A stretch of DNA of 64,000 bases from JAJYUU01 sp963822955 (GCA_963822955.1 CAWGJS010000001.1:434001-498000), one strand, 5' to 3'. Shown: positions 1 to 10,370, counted from the first letter of the stretch. Notes: generated by a model from the sequence alone, not told the origin. Numbers and translations: made by a program.

Positions 1-336
1 CGCGACAATCCTGGTACCGGGCACTGCATCAGCGGCTGCCCTGATCGCGGCTGCCCCCGCGGCCGCGTGCACCGTCAGCAGCGAGGGACGCAGCCGTGCG
101 ACGGCGCGCGCGGCGCCAGCCATCGTCGCCGGGATGTCGTGCAGCTTCAGGTCCAGGAAGATCTCCACCCCGCTGGCACCGCGCACCGACGCGACCGCGT
201 CGGGCCCGTACCGCAGGTAGAGCTCCAGCCCGACCTTGAGCGTGCTCACGTGCGGCGCCACCAGCGCGGCCCAGCGGGCGGCTGTCTCCAGGTCCGGCGC
301 ATCCAGGGCCACGGCAATCGGGGCCTGCCGGGCCAT
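1..336 (-). CDS. pyrF: Orotidine 5'-phosphate decarboxylase, N-terminal part (cut by window edge)
   Basis: Decarboxylates OMP to UMP, the last step of pyrimidine synthesis, in the cytoplasm. The visible 112 residues start MARQAPIAVALDAPD, with the first catalytic aspartate in VALDAP near residue 12. The DLKLHDIP motif near residues 70-77 carries the Lys and Asp of the active site, and LTVHAAAG follows. The start codon overlaps the pyrD stop in a TGATG junction, so translation is probably coupled. The gene runs off the left edge. The family is about 240-280 residues, so more than half is missing. Confidence 0.95.
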   Translation of the reverse strand, partial: MARQAPIAVALDAPDLETAARWAALVAPHVSTLKVGLELYLRYGPDAVASVRGASGVEIFLDLKLHDIPATMAGAARAVARLRPSLLTVHAAAGAAAIRAAADAVPGTRIVA

Positions 337-1313
337 CAGGTCCTCCTCACTCGGGCCGCCGTGCTCAGCGGCCGGCCGGTCGCGGCATGCGCCTCGTGGG
401 CCAGGCCGACGACGTCGGTCAGCCTGTCGACCCCGCGAGCCGTCAGCTCCTCCTCGAGCTCCCGCAGGATCCGCGCGCACGCCGACGGGTCGTGGAAGAT
501 CGTGGTGCCCACGCTCACCATCGACGCCCCGGCCAGGATGAGCTCCAGTGCGTCCCGCCCGGTGCACACTCCGCCCATGCCGATGATCGGGACGGCGGGG
601 AGCGCCTCGCGGACCTGCCAGATGCAGCGCACCGCGACCGGCCTGATCGCAGGCCCCGACAGCCCGCCCGTCACGCCGGCCAGCCGGGGCCGCAGCGTGT
701 CAGTATCGATCACCATGCCGAGCAACGTGTTGATCATCGACAGCCCATCCGCGCCGGCCGACACGCAGGCCTTGGCAATCGTGACGATGTCGGTCACGTC
801 CGGGGACAGCTTGGCGAACACCGGGATGTCGTAGCGGGCCCGGCTCCGGACGGCCTCGATGACTGCGGCAGAGGAGTCCGGGCTGCAGGCAAACACCTGC
901 CCCCGGTGCTCCACGTTCGGGCACGAGATGTTGACCTCGATGGCGGTCACGCCAGCCGCGTCCGACAGTCGTCCGGCCAGCTCGGCGTACTCCCCCACTG
1001 TCCCGCCGGCGATCGACACGACGGCCCTGGCTCCCCTGGACAGCAGCCACGGCAGGTCGCGCTGAAGGAATGCGTCGATGCCGGGACCCTGCAGGCCGAT
1101 CGAGTTCAGCATGCCGCTCGGGGTCTCGGCCATCCGCGGAGTCGGACGGCCGGACCGTGGCCCCAGCATCACCGACTTCGTGACGATCGCGCCGAGCTTG
1201 GACACGTCCATGAACTGCGCCAGCTCCCGGCCGGCCCCGGCGCAGCCAGAGGCGGTCATGATGGGGTTCGGCAGCTCAACAGCGCCGAGCCTGGTCCGCA
1301 GGTCAACTGCCAT
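336..1313 (-). CDS. pyrD: Dihydroorotate dehydrogenase, class 1B catalytic subunit
   Basis: Oxidises dihydroorotate to orotate with bound FMN and passes electrons to the PyrK-type subunit encoded just upstream. The 325-residue protein has VNISCPNVEHRG, the class 1 loop with the class 1B catalytic cysteine. It also has FAKLSPDV with the FMN-contacting lysine, and a C-terminal IIGMGGV phosphate-binding segment. I chose ATG 1313 (MAVDLRTRL) because GGGAGG lies about 7 bases upstream. An in-frame ATG at 1352 would add 13 residues unlike the family. The start region overlaps the pyrK 3' end by 11 bases. Confidence 0.95.
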   Translation of the reverse strand: MAVDLRTRLGAVELPNPIMTASGCAGAGRELAQFMDVSKLGAIVTKSVMLGPRSGRPTPRMAETPSGMLNSIGLQGPGIDAFLQRDLPWLLSRGARAVVSIAGGTVGEYAELAGRLSDAAGVTAIEVNISCPNVEHRGQVFACSPDSSAAVIEAVRSRARYDIPVFAKLSPDVTDIVTIAKACVSAGADGLSMINTLLGMVIDTDTLRPRLAGVTGGLSGPAIRPVAVRCIWQVREALPAVPIIGMGGVCTGRDALELILAGASMVSVGTTIFHDPSACARILRELEEELTARGVDRLTDVVGLAHEAHAATGRPLSTAARVRRT

Positions 1314-2343
1314 GGCTCTGCCTCCCGGGAGCACGTCCGCCCGCCCCGTCACCGCGCTCTGGCTTACCGTGCCCCTTGCGGCCCTCCGGCTTGCCTGCGG
1401 CGCGGTCGCTCACCGCACCGCCACTGCCTCTTTCGTGGCCGTTCTGCAGTTGCACGGCGCGGCGGGACCGGGGCTCCCAGCCGGGCGCCCCGAAGGCGTC
1501 GAACGGGATCGTTCCGATGTCGTCCCAGCGCACCGACTCGCCCCGGAATACCGGCCCGTCGATGCAGGAGCGCGCCATGCGGGTGATCCCGTCGGATCCG
1601 ACGACCGGCAGCACGCACGTCATGCAGACCCCGATCCCGCAGGCCATCGCTTCCTCGACCGCCGCCTGCACCGGGATGTCGTACCTGCGGGCCAGCGCCG
1701 TAACCTGGCGCAGCATCGGCATCGGCCCGCAGGCGTAGATGACGTCGGTGCGGCCGTCGTGGATCACCTGATCGAGCATGTCGGTCACCATGCCGCGGGC
1801 GCCGAGCGAGCCGTCCTCGGTCGTAATCGTCGCTGAGCGCCCGGTCCGCCGGGCGGTCAGCGCCCCGAACACCTTGTCCCCGGAGCCGGCCCCGAGCAGG
1901 AAGTCAACCTCGCAGCGTCGCTCCTTCAGCTTGCCCGCCAGCGAGAACAGCGGCGCGCTGCCGTAACCGCCGCCGATGAGCAGGCAGTTCACCGGATCGC
2001 GGGGAAGCGGGAAGGCCTTGCCCAGCGGCCCGGTGACGTCCAGTACGTCCCTGGCCCGCCGCTCGGCCAGCCACTGCGTCCCGCGGCCGTGCACCGCGAA
2101 GACGAACTCCACCGTGCCGCCGTGGTCAGGGCGCACATCGTGAATGGAGAACGCCCTGGCCAGCAGCATGGAGGTGTCCGGGCCACCGACGGCCAGCGCG
2201 ATGAACTGGCCGGGCTTGAACCGCGCCGCGATCGCCGGTGCGACCAGCGTCATGGCGTGGTACGCGTCGACCCGGCGGACCGTCAGCACCGTCCCGCGCA
2301 CCTGCACGGGGCCGGCCTGAGCATCGAATTCGCTATGAGTCAT
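1303..2343 (-). CDS. pyrK: Dihydroorotate dehydrogenase electron-transfer subunit
   Basis: FAD/[2Fe-2S] protein that takes electrons from PyrD and reduces NAD+. It has the flavin-binding ARAFSIHDV (R-x-x-S) near residues 61-69, an NAD-binding LIGGGYGSAPL, and a C-terminal cysteine cluster CGIGVCMTC...C (C-x4-C-x2-C-x15-C) that ligates the iron-sulfur cluster. The start MTHSEF overlaps the carB stop by 11 bases and is preceded by AGGGCGAG. The protein is about 346 residues, longer than the usual 260-290, because of a charged Gly/Arg-rich tail after residue 290 that overlaps the pyrD start. The tail may be unstructured, or it may reflect a late frame error. Confidence 0.9.
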   Translation of the reverse strand: MTHSEFDAQAGPVQVRGTVLTVRRVDAYHAMTLVAPAIAARFKPGQFIALAVGGPDTSMLLARAFSIHDVRPDHGGTVEFVFAVHGRGTQWLAERRARDVLDVTGPLGKAFPLPRDPVNCLLIGGGYGSAPLFSLAGKLKERRCEVDFLLGAGSGDKVFGALTARRTGRSATITTEDGSLGARGMVTDMLDQVIHDGRTDVIYACGPMPMLRQVTALARRYDIPVQAAVEEAMACGIGVCMTCVLPVVGSDGITRMARSCIDGPVFRGESVRWDDIGTIPFDAFGAPGWEPRSRRAVQLQNGHERGSGGAVSDRAAGKPEGRKGHGKPERGDGAGGRAPGRQSHGS

Positions 2344-5300
2344 CTCGCCCTGGCGCCGCCTCATCCGATCCGCGCTCGCGCAGGTGCGCCGCATGCTCCT
2401 GCAGCGACCGCACGCCTATCTCGTCCCTGTCGATGGCCTCGATGCCCTGCACGGCCGCCCACAGGCCCTGCACCGTGGTGATGCAGGGGATCGCGCGCCT
2501 GACTGCCGCGGTCCGGATCTCGTAGCCGTCCCGGCGGAATCCAGACTGGCCGGGGCCGCCGAACGGCGTATTCACGATCAGGTCGACCTGGCCGTCCAGG
2601 ATCCGCTCCACGATCGTCAGCTCGCCGGCTGGCCCGTGGCCCTCGCTGTGCTTACGGACGATCGTGGCACGGACGCCGTTTCGGCGCAGAACCTCGCCGG
2701 TTCCGCTCGTCGCCCAGATCTCGAAGCCCAGCTCAGCCAGCCGCTTGACCGGGAAGATCATCGAGCGCTTGTCCTTGCCAGCCACCGAGACGAAGGCCCG
2801 GCCCTTAACCGGCAGCGAGCCGTACGCCGCAGCCTGCGACTTGGCGTAGGCGGTGCCGAAGTCCTCGTCGATGCCCATCACCTCGCCGGTGGAGCGCATC
2901 TCCGGCCCGAGCACGGTGTCCACGCCCGCGCCGCTCGCGTCGGCGAACCGGGAGAACGGCAGCACCGCCTCCTTGACTGCAATCGGCGCGTCCAGCGGCA
3001 GCGTCCCGCCGTCACCGGCGGCCGGCAGCAAGCCCTCGCGCCGCAGCTGCGCGATCGTCGCGCCGAGCATGACCCGCGCGGCCGCCTTCGCCAGCGGGAC
3101 CGCGGTCGCCTTCGACACGAACGGCACGGTCCGGGACGCCCGCGGGTTGGCCTCGAGCACGTAGAGCACGCCAGCTGCGAGCGCATACTGCACGTTCAGC
3201 AGACCGCGGACGCCTACACCGCGCGCGATGCCCTCGGTCGAGGTCCTGATCAGGTCGATGTACTCCCGGCTCAGCGTGATCGGCGGCAGCGCGCAGGCCG
3301 AGTCGCCGGAGTGGATCCCGGCCTCCTCGATGTGCTCCATCACGCCGCCCAGGTACAGCTCAGCGCCGTCATACAGCGCGTCAACGTCGATCTCGATCGC
3401 GTCGTCGAGGAACCTGTCGATCAGTATCGGGTGCTCAGGCGAGGCCTCGGTGGCCCGGCGCACGTAATCGGCGAGCGCGACCGTCGTCGTAGACGATCTC
3501 CATGCCGCGGCCACCGAGCACGTACGACGGCCGCACCAGCACCGGGTAGCCGATCTCGTGCGCGACCGCCTCGGCCTGCGCAACCGACGTCGCGGTGCCA
3601 TGGCGCGGCGACGAGCAGGCCGGCTTCCTCAAGCACCCGGCCGAACTCGCCGCGGTCCTCGGCAAGGTGGATGGCGCCCGGCGAGGTGCCGACCACCGGC
3701 ACGCCCTCGGCCTCGAGTGCTCTGGCAAGCCCGAGCGGAGTCTGGCCGCCGAGCTGCACGATGACACCCGCGACCGGCCCGGTCGCCTGCTCGGCATGCA
3801 CCACCTCGAGCACGTCCTCTAGCGTCAGCGGCTCGAAGTACAGCCGCCCGGAGGTGTCGTAGTCGGTGGAAACGGTCTCCGGGTTGCAGTTGACCATCAC
3901 GGTCTCGTAGCCCGCGTCCGTCAGCGCAAACGAGGCGTGCACGCACGCGTAGTCGAACTCGATGCCCTGCCCGATCCGATTCGGGCCGCTGCCGAGGATG
4001 ATCACCTTCGGCTTGTCGCCAGCGGGGACCTCGGTCTGCAGGTCATAGGTCGAGTACAGGTACGGCGTTCGTGCCGCGAACTCCGCGGCGCACGTGTCGA
4101 CGGTGTGATACGCCGGCCGGACGCCGAGCGACCACCGTGTCGCCCGGATCTCCGCCTCGGTCTTGCCGGTCAGCTGCCCGAGCTGCGCGTCGGAGAACCC
4201 GCACGACTTCGCTGCAGCCAGCGCCCGCGCCGTGGCCGGCCCGCCGACGCCGATCCCGTCGTCCTGGATCTGCCGTGCGTGCTCCTCGATCGCCGCGATC
4301 TGGTCGACGAACCACGGGTCGATGGAGCTTGCGGCCGCCACCTCGGCCACCGTCGCGCCGGCCCGCAGCGCCTGGTGCACCGTCGCCAGCCGGCCGTCAT
4401 GCGGCACCGCGCAGGCAGCCAGCAGGCCAGCTTTGTCTCCGGCCGGCGACGCCCAGCTGAGCGACACGCTGCGCTGCTCCAGCGACCGCAGCGCCTTCTG
4501 CAGCGCCTCAGCGAACGTGCCGCCGATCGCCATCGCCTCGCCGACCGACTTCATGTGCGTGGTGAGCACCGGGTCGGCGCCGGGGAACTTCTCGAACGCG
4601 AACCGCGGCACCTTGACCACGACATAGTCCAGTGACGGCTCGAAGCTCGCCGGAGTCTCCCCGGTGATGTCGTTGCGGATCTCGTCGAGGGTGTAGCCGA
4701 TGGCGAGCCGGGCGGCGATCTTGGCGATCGGGAACCCGGTCGCCTTCGACGCCAGGGCGCTGGACCGCGAGACCCGCGGGTTCATCTCGATGACGACCAT
4801 TCGGCCGGTCTGCGGGTGCACCGCGAACTGGATATTGCAGCCGCCAGTGTCCACCCCGACCGCGCGCGCGGTGGCGATCGCGATATCGCGCATGCGCTGG
4901 TACTCCCGGTCGGTCAGCGTCATGGCCGGGGCAACCGTCACCGAGTCGCCGGTGTGCACGCCCATCGGGTCGATGTTCTCGATCGAGCAGACGATCACGA
5001 CATTGTCGTTCCTGTCGCGCATCAGCTCGAGCTCGAACTCCTTCCAGCCGAGTACGGATTCCTCCAGCAGCACCTCGGTGATCGGGCTGGCATCCAGCCC
5101 CGCGCCCGCGATGCGGTCCAGGTCGCGCGGAGTCCGGGCGATGCCGGAGCCGGTGCCGCCGAGAGTGAATGACGGCCGCACGACGACCGGGAAGCCCAGC
5201 TCCGCCGCGGCCTCCCGGCACTGTTCCAGGCCGTGGCAGATCCGGCTCTGCGGAACCTCGGCGCCGACAGCGGTCACGATCTGCTTGAACCGGTTCCGGT

Positions 5301-5682
5301 CCTCCCCTGCCCTGATGGCCTCGATCCCGGCGCCGATCAGCTCGACGTCGTACTTGGCCAGCGTGCCGTTGTCATGCAGGGCTACGGCTGCGTTCAGCGC
5401 CGTCTGGCCGCCGAGCGTCGGCAAGATCGCGTCCGGCCGCTCCTTGGCGATGACCTTTGCCAGTACGTCAGGGGTGATCGGCTCGACGTACGTCGCGTCG
5501 GCGAATTCCGGGTCGGTCATGATCGTGGCCGGGTTGGAGTTCACCAGGCTGACCCTGATGCCCTCGGCGCGCAGCACCCGGCAGGCCTGTGTGCCGGAGT
5601 AGTCGAACTCGCACGCCTGCCCGATGATGATCGGCCCGGACCCGATCACCAGCACGGACTTCAGGTCCGCTCGCCTAGGCAT
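2333..5682 (-). CDS. carB: Carbamoyl-phosphate synthase large subunit (two frame breaks)
   Basis: Makes carbamoyl phosphate from bicarbonate, two ATP and ammonia delivered by CarA, for pyrimidines and arginine. It starts MPRRADLKSVLVIGSGP. Both ATP-grasp halves are visible, including VVRPSFTLGGTGSGI in the first and VLVRPSYVLGGRGMEIV in the second, followed by the C-terminal regulatory (MGS-like) domain. The frame changes near 3605 (after EEAGLLV) and near 3480 (after GMEIVYDD). Each change behaves as one inserted base. Removing both gives 1,115 residues, exactly family size, so the gene is probably intact in the organism. Confidence 0.93.
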
Positions 5683-5709
5683 GGTGCGCGACCTCGCCGC
5701 CCGCCCTGG

Positions 5710-6877
5710 TCATCGGTGTGCCTCCATCAGCTCGCAGAACTCGGCGAACAAGCCGGAGGCGTCGTGCGGGCCCGGCGCGGCCTCCGGGTGGTACTGGACA
5801 CTGAAGGCGGGCGCATCCAGCAGCCGCAGGCCTTCGACGACGCCGTCGTTGAGGTTGAGATGGGTGATCTCGGCCGACCCGAACGCCGTGGCGAACACGC
5901 CGCCTGCCTGGGCGCTCGCGGGCGTTCCCGGCACCCATTCGGGCGGCCCGTCGGTTCCTGGCAGCGCGACAGCGAACCCGTGGTTGTGGCTGGTGATCTG
6001 CACCCTGCCGGTGCGCACATCGGCGACTGGCTGGTTCACGCCGCGGTGCCCGAAGCGCAGCTTGTAGGTGGCCAGGCCAAGCGCCCGCCCGAGCACCTGG
6101 CTGCCCAGGCAGATCCCGAAGACCGGCATGCCCGCCGTCAGCACACCACGCATCGTCTCGACCGCGTAGCCGATCGCGGCCGGGTCGCCAGGGCCATTGG
6201 AGAAGAACACCCCGTCCGGCGCGACGGCCAGGATCTGGGCTGCCGTGGCGGTCGCGGGAAGCACGTGCACCTCGCAGCCGAGAGTCGGCCATCGAGCGCG
6301 GTGTCGCTGCCTTGATGCCGAGATCGACGGCAGCTACGCGATACCGGACTGCAGCGCCGTCGGGCGGCCGGACGACGTAAGGCTCCGGCGTCGTCACCAC
6401 GCCCGCCAGGTCGGCACCGGTCATCTGCGGACTTGCCAGCACTCGCTCAAGCAGCTCTGCCGCATCATCGGTCACTGCGCTGATCCCGGCCCGCATCGCG
6501 CCGGAGTCCCGCAGGTGGCGGGTCAGGGCGCGGGTACCGGGCATCGCGATGCCAGTGATCCCCTGCGCGGCCAGCTCATCCTGCAGGCTCCGCTGCGACC
6601 GCCAGCTGGAGGCCAGCCTGGCCGGCTCGCGCACGACGTAGCCGCTGACCCACATCCGCCGCGATTCGGGGTCGGCGTCGTTGATACCGGTGTTACCGAT
6701 GTGCGGCGCAGTCATCGCGACGATCTGGCGCGCGTAGGACGGGTCGGTCAGGGTCTCCTGGTAGCCCGTCATGCCGGTGTTGAAGACCATCTCGCCGAAG
6801 GTCTCGCCGTCGGCACCAAAGTTGAGGCCGCGGAACGCGGTGCCGTCCTCCAGCACCAGGATCGCCGGGCCGGTCAT
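5710..6877 (-). CDS. carA: Carbamoyl-phosphate synthase small subunit, glutaminase (one frame break)
   Basis: Hydrolyses glutamine and channels ammonia to CarB. The N-terminal CPSase domain starts MTGPAILVLEDGTAFRG. The class-I amidotransferase domain has the nucleophile cysteine in FGICLGSQVLG and the His/Glu pair in QYHPEA. The residue after CLG is Ser, where enteric enzymes have His; this position also varies in other actinobacteria. The frame shifts near 6283 (after ATPRSMAD). Removing one base gives 388 residues, the normal length. The start overlaps the pyrC stop (ATGA), and a 27-base gap separates the stop from carB. Confidence 0.93.
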
Positions 6878-8188
6878 CGGGCCACCTTCCCGTCCAGCAC
6901 GGTGGGCTTGCCGCGCAGGAACGTCGCGTGCACCTGGCCGGGCAGCTCCATTCCCGCGAACGGCGTGTTGCGGCTGCGGGATGCCTGCTGGGCCGGATCG
7001 ACGACGCTGCGAGCCGCCGGGTCGTAGAGGACGAGGTTCGCCGGCGCGCCCGGCTCGAGCGGGCGGCCGTGCAGCGGCGCCGCACTCCCGTCGAGCTGCC
7101 CGATCGCAGCCGGGCGGGCGGACATCCGGTCAGCAATCCCGGCCCAGTCCAGCAGTCCGGTCTGCACCATGGCGGCGTGCACAACGCGCAGCGCGGTCTC
7201 CAGCCCGGTCATCCCGAACGCGGCCACCTGCCACTCGGTCTCCTTGTCCTCCACCGGATGCGGGGCATGATCGGTGGCGACGCAGTCGATGATCCCGTCG
7301 GCGAGCGCAACGCGCAGTGCCTCGACATCCGCTGCCGTGCGCAGCGGCGGATTCACCTTGTAGACCGGGTCGTAGCTGGCCGCGAGCTCGTCGGTCAGCA
7401 GCAGGTGATGGGGCGTCACCTCTGCGGTGACCCGCCAGCCCTTGGACTTCGCCCAGCGGATGATCTCTACCGAGCCCGCGGTCGAGACATGGCACACATG
7501 CAGGGCCGAGCCGACGTGCGCGGCCAGCAGGCAATCCCTGGCGATGATCGCTTCCTCGGCGACCGCGGGCCAGCCCGTCAGGCCGAGCAGACCCGACATC
7601 TCGCCCTCGTTCATCTGGGCGCCGTCGGTCAGCCGCGTCTCCTGGGCATGCTGGGCAATCACGCCGCCGAACGCCTTGACGTACTCCAGGGCCCGTCGCA
7701 TCAGCATCGCGTCCGATACGCAGCGGCCATCATCGGAGAAGACCCGGACCCGCGCAGCAGAGTCCGCCATGGCGCCGAGCTCAGCCAGCTGCCGACCCTC
7801 AAGGCCGACCGTGACCGCACCGACCGGCTGCACGTCGCAGTAGCCCGCTTCCCTGCCGAGGCGCCAGATCTGCTCCACAACGCCAGCGGTGTCGGCGACG
7901 GGGTCGGTGTTGGCCATCGCGTGGACGGCGGTGAATCCGCCCAGGGCAGCCGCCGCGGTGCCAGTCTGCACGGTCTCGGCATCCTCTCGGCCCGGCTCGC
8001 GCAGATGCGTGTGCAGGTCGACCAGGCCAGGCAGCGCGATCAGGCCGGCAGCATCGAGGACCTGTGCGCCTCGCGGCACTCAGGCCTGGCCCCGCCTCCG
8101 TGATCAGCCCGTCCGCCAGGACCAGGTCAGCGACTCCGGCGCCCGCCAGCTGCGCGCCCCTGATGAGCCACCACTGGCTGGCGCTCAC
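6874..8188 (-). CDS. pyrC: Dihydroorotase (one frame break)
   Basis: Zinc amidohydrolase that cyclises carbamoyl aspartate to dihydroorotate. The beta-strand entry DLHTHLREPG carries the first two metal histidines. HAMANT, the further metal histidines in IAQHAQE and HVCHVST, and the catalytic ATDHAPH near residue 310 follow in order. The true N-terminus is MSASQWWLIRGAQL at 8188, joined to the pyrB stop by an ATGA overlap. The frame shifts near 8082 after GPGLSA. Without that one extra base the protein is 437 residues, normal for the class I enzyme. Confidence 0.93.
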
Positions 8189-9177
8189 CTGGCCACCTCC
8201 AGCGCCCCGGCGCCGACCACGCTGGCAGTACCGGTAGCGCCGTGGGCCGTCGGGCTCCCGCCGGGATCAGCCCCGCCGAGCAGCAGGTACAGGACCGCCA
8301 TCCGGACGCTGACTCCGTTGGCCACCTGCTCGACGATCGTCGAGCGCGCGCTGTCCGCGACCTCGGCAGCGATCTCCACGCCGCGGTTCATCGGACCCGG
8401 ATGCATCACGATCGCGTGCTCAGGCAGCAGGGCCATCCGGGTGGCATCCAGGCCGTACCTGCGGCTGTACTCGCGCACCGTCGGGAAGTAGGCGGCGTTC
8501 ATCCGCTCGGCCTGCACCCGGAGCATCATCACGACGTCCGCCTTCGGCAGCGCCGCGGGCAGGTCGTAGCCCACCTCGCACGGCCACGCCGACACCGCGA
8601 CCGGCAGCAGGGTCGGCGGCGCCACCAGCGTGACGTCGGCCCCGAGCGTGCGCAGCAGCAGCACGTTGGACCTGGCCACCCGGCTGTGCAGGACGTCGCC
8701 GACGATCGTGACCCGCAGCCCGTCGAGGCGCCCGAGCCTGCGCCGCATCGTGAATGCGTCCAGCAGCGCCTGCGTGGGGTGCTCATGCGTGCCGTCACCA
8801 GCGTTGACGACGCTGCCGCGGACCCAGCCGGCCAGCCGGTGCGGCGCGCCGGACGCCGGGTGGCGGATGACGACCGCGTCCGCGCCCATCGCCTCGAGGG
8901 TCAGGGCGGTGTCCTTGAGGCTCTCGCCCTTGGCAACGCTCGAGCCCTTGGCGGAGAAGTTGATGACATCTGCCGACAGCCGCTTCGCTGCCGCCTCGAA
9001 CGAGATCCTGGTCCGGGTGGAGTCCTCGTAGAAGAGGTTGACCACGGTGCGGCCGCGCAGCGTGGGGAGCTTGCGGATCGGCCGGTCGGCCATCTGGGCA
9101 AGCTCTTCGGCCGTGTCGAGAATGAGCAGCGCGTCGTCGCGGCTCAGGTCTGCCGCGGAGATCAGATGGCGCTTCAT
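8185..9177 (-). CDS. pyrB: Aspartate carbamoyltransferase catalytic chain
   Basis: Condenses carbamoyl phosphate with aspartate, the committed step of pyrimidine synthesis. The 330-residue protein shows the carbamoyl-phosphate loop EDSTRTRISFE near residues 50-60, the HPTQALLD motif near 135, and the domain-closing MHPGPMNRGVE near 265. No regulatory pyrI gene is present, as usual in actinobacteria. Starts and stops overlap pyrR and pyrC by four bases each, so all three are translated from one mRNA. Confidence 0.96.
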   Translation of the reverse strand: MKRHLISAADLSRDDALLILDTAEELAQMADRPIRKLPTLRGRTVVNLFYEDSTRTRISFEAAAKRLSADVINFSAKGSSVAKGESLKDTALTLEAMGADAVVIRHPASGAPHRLAGWVRGSVVNAGDGTHEHPTQALLDAFTMRRRLGRLDGLRVTIVGDVLHSRVARSNVLLLRTLGADVTLVAPPTLLPVAVSAWPCEVGYDLPAALPKADVVMMLRVQAERMNAAYFPTVREYSRRYGLDATRMALLPEHAIVMHPGPMNRGVEIAAEVADSARSTIVEQVANGVSVRMAVLYLLLGGADPGGSPTAHGATGTASVVGAGALEVAR

Positions 9178-9896
9178 CGGCCCGCCTCCAGTCCTGCCCC
9201 GGCATCGGCGCTGGCTGCGTCCCTCGCACTAGCAGGCCGACCCGGGCCGAGAACGACCGCGTCCTGCCCGTCGGTCTCGGTCAGCAGCACCTGCACGACC
9301 TCGCGCTGCGACGTTGGCAGGTTCTTGCCCACGTAATCGGCCCGGATGGGCAGCTCGCGGTGGCCGCGGTCGACGAGAACGGCGAGCTGCACGGCGCGCG
9401 GCCTGCCGATATCGCTGAGCGCGTCGAGCGCGGCCCGGACGGTCCGGCCCGAGTAGAGCACGTCGTCGACCAGGATCACGGTCTTACCGTCGATGCCGGA
9501 GGCCGGGACCGCGGTGTGGCCGAGCGCCCGTGCCGGGCGCAGCCGCAGATCATCGCGGTACATGGTGATGTCGAGCGACCCAGCGGGCACGAGGCGACCC
9601 TCCACCTGCGTCAGCCTGGCAGCCAGCCGGTGGGCGAGCGGCACTCCCCTGGTCGGGATGCCCAGCAGCACGACATCGCCGCCGCCATTGGTCCGCTCGA
9701 GGATCTCGTGGGCGACTCTGGTCAGCGCCCGGCTGATCTCATCCGGGCCGAGCACCGTCTTGCCGTCTGGCCGCAGGCCGGTCCTGGCCTGTCCGGGCGC
9801 AGGAATGCCTCGCGCCGCAGCCGGAGCAGCGACAGCGGCCGCCCCGGCCGGGCCGTTTCTAGCGGCCAGGTCCGCCGCGAGCGGATCAGCCTGCAT
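9174..9896 (-). CDS. pyrR: Bifunctional pyr operon regulator / uracil phosphoribosyltransferase
   Basis: PyrR binds pyr mRNA when UMP is abundant and shuts the operon down; it also has weak uracil phosphoribosyltransferase activity. The PRPP-binding motif VILVDDVLYSGRTVRAAL lies near residues 147-164. The RGVPLAHRLA and DITMYRDDL segments are typical. The N-terminal 45 residues are an Ala/Pro-rich extension not found in shorter family members. It is the first gene of the leftward pyr operon and is preceded by its own probable RNA target (9909-9945). ATG 9896 is used because the ATG at 9900 meets an early stop. Confidence 0.95.
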   Translation of the reverse strand: MQADPLAADLAARNGPAGAAAVAAPAAARGIPAPGQARTGLRPDGKTVLGPDEISRALTRVAHEILERTNGGGDVVLLGIPTRGVPLAHRLAARLTQVEGRLVPAGSLDITMYRDDLRLRPARALGHTAVPASGIDGKTVILVDDVLYSGRTVRAALDALSDIGRPRAVQLAVLVDRGHRELPIRADYVGKNLPTSQREVVQVLLTETDGQDAVVLGPGRPASARDAASADAGAGLEAGR

Positions 9897-9908
9897 GCAT
9901 CAAAAGGA

Positions 9909-9945
9909 CCCCCTTTCCCGCCTCACAGGACGGGGCTTAAAGGAC
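9909..9945 (-). promoter_or_regulatory. PyrR-binding RNA hairpin covering the pyrR ribosome-binding site
   Basis: Read on the minus strand, GTCCTGTGAGGC matches the PyrR recognition core (UCCNGNGAGG). It sits in the loop of a hairpin: CCCG-U-CC pairs with GG-CGGG around the loop UGUGA, with one bulged U. A lower stem CCTTT (9943-9939) pairs with AAAGG (9916-9912). The right arm of that stem is part of AAAGGGGG, the only Shine-Dalgarno-like sequence ahead of pyrR. PyrR binding would therefore hide the ribosome-binding site. This is translational repression as described for mycobacterial pyrR; the mechanism here is inferred. Confidence 0.75.
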
Positions 9946-9948
9946 GTC

Positions 9949-10333
9949 TGCCTGCACAACCGTACCAGGTGCAGGGCCTGGGCGGCCGCTGACGGTGCCG
10001 GTCCGGGCGTCGCGCCGCTGGCCGGGCGCTGCCGAGTGGGAGGCGGCACTGTCGGCCACCACCGGTCCCATGAGCTCGATCTGCACCTCAGCGGTAACAG
10101 AAAGTGATCTAGCTCCGCGACGTGGCGGAGCGCGTGATTTGAGTCACAGCATAAGATCGTTTACCAGGCGATTACGGGCGCGCAGTTGGGAGATCCTCCG
10201 GCGCCGGTGCCAGCCGCAATCCCCGGCAGGGCAGGCGTTTCGGCGCTCCTGCCAAGGCCTGGACCCAGGTGGCACCCGAGCCAGCCGCAGATGCGGTAAG
10301 GCGCGCTAGTTCATCCCGTTTCTGGCATTCAGC
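9949..10333. other. Intergenic region between pyrR and bldD
   Basis: No gene is supported here. It must hold the divergent pyr and bldD promoters. A minus-strand TACGGT at 9964-9959, about 15 bases ahead of the PyrR hairpin, could be the pyr -10 box, but no good -35 accompanies it. A 7-bp hairpin, GCTCCGC/GCGGAGC with a 6-base loop, lies at 10112-10131. It has no U-tract and its role is unknown. Confidence 0.4.
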
Positions 10334-10362
10334 TTGACCTTGCGGTCTAGGGGGCCTACCGT
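10334..10362 (+). promoter_or_regulatory. Probable bldD promoter
   Basis: TTGACC (10334-10339) and TACCGT (10357-10362) are separated by 17 bases, a good sigma-70/HrdB-type arrangement. Transcription would start near 10369 and give an untranslated leader of about 45 bases. Confidence 0.55.
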
Positions 10363-10370
10363 CACTGTCC

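Noticed and set aside
387..1586. 399-codon plus-strand open frame opposite pyrD and pyrK, and many similar long antisense frames across the window
   Set aside because: Their translations are Arg/Pro/Ala/Gly-rich with no family motifs, while the opposite strand encodes clear enzymes. In high-GC DNA such shadow frames are expected.
10112..10131. 7-bp hairpin as a terminator
   Set aside because: It has no U-tract and no gene reads into it from either side, since the flanking genes diverge.
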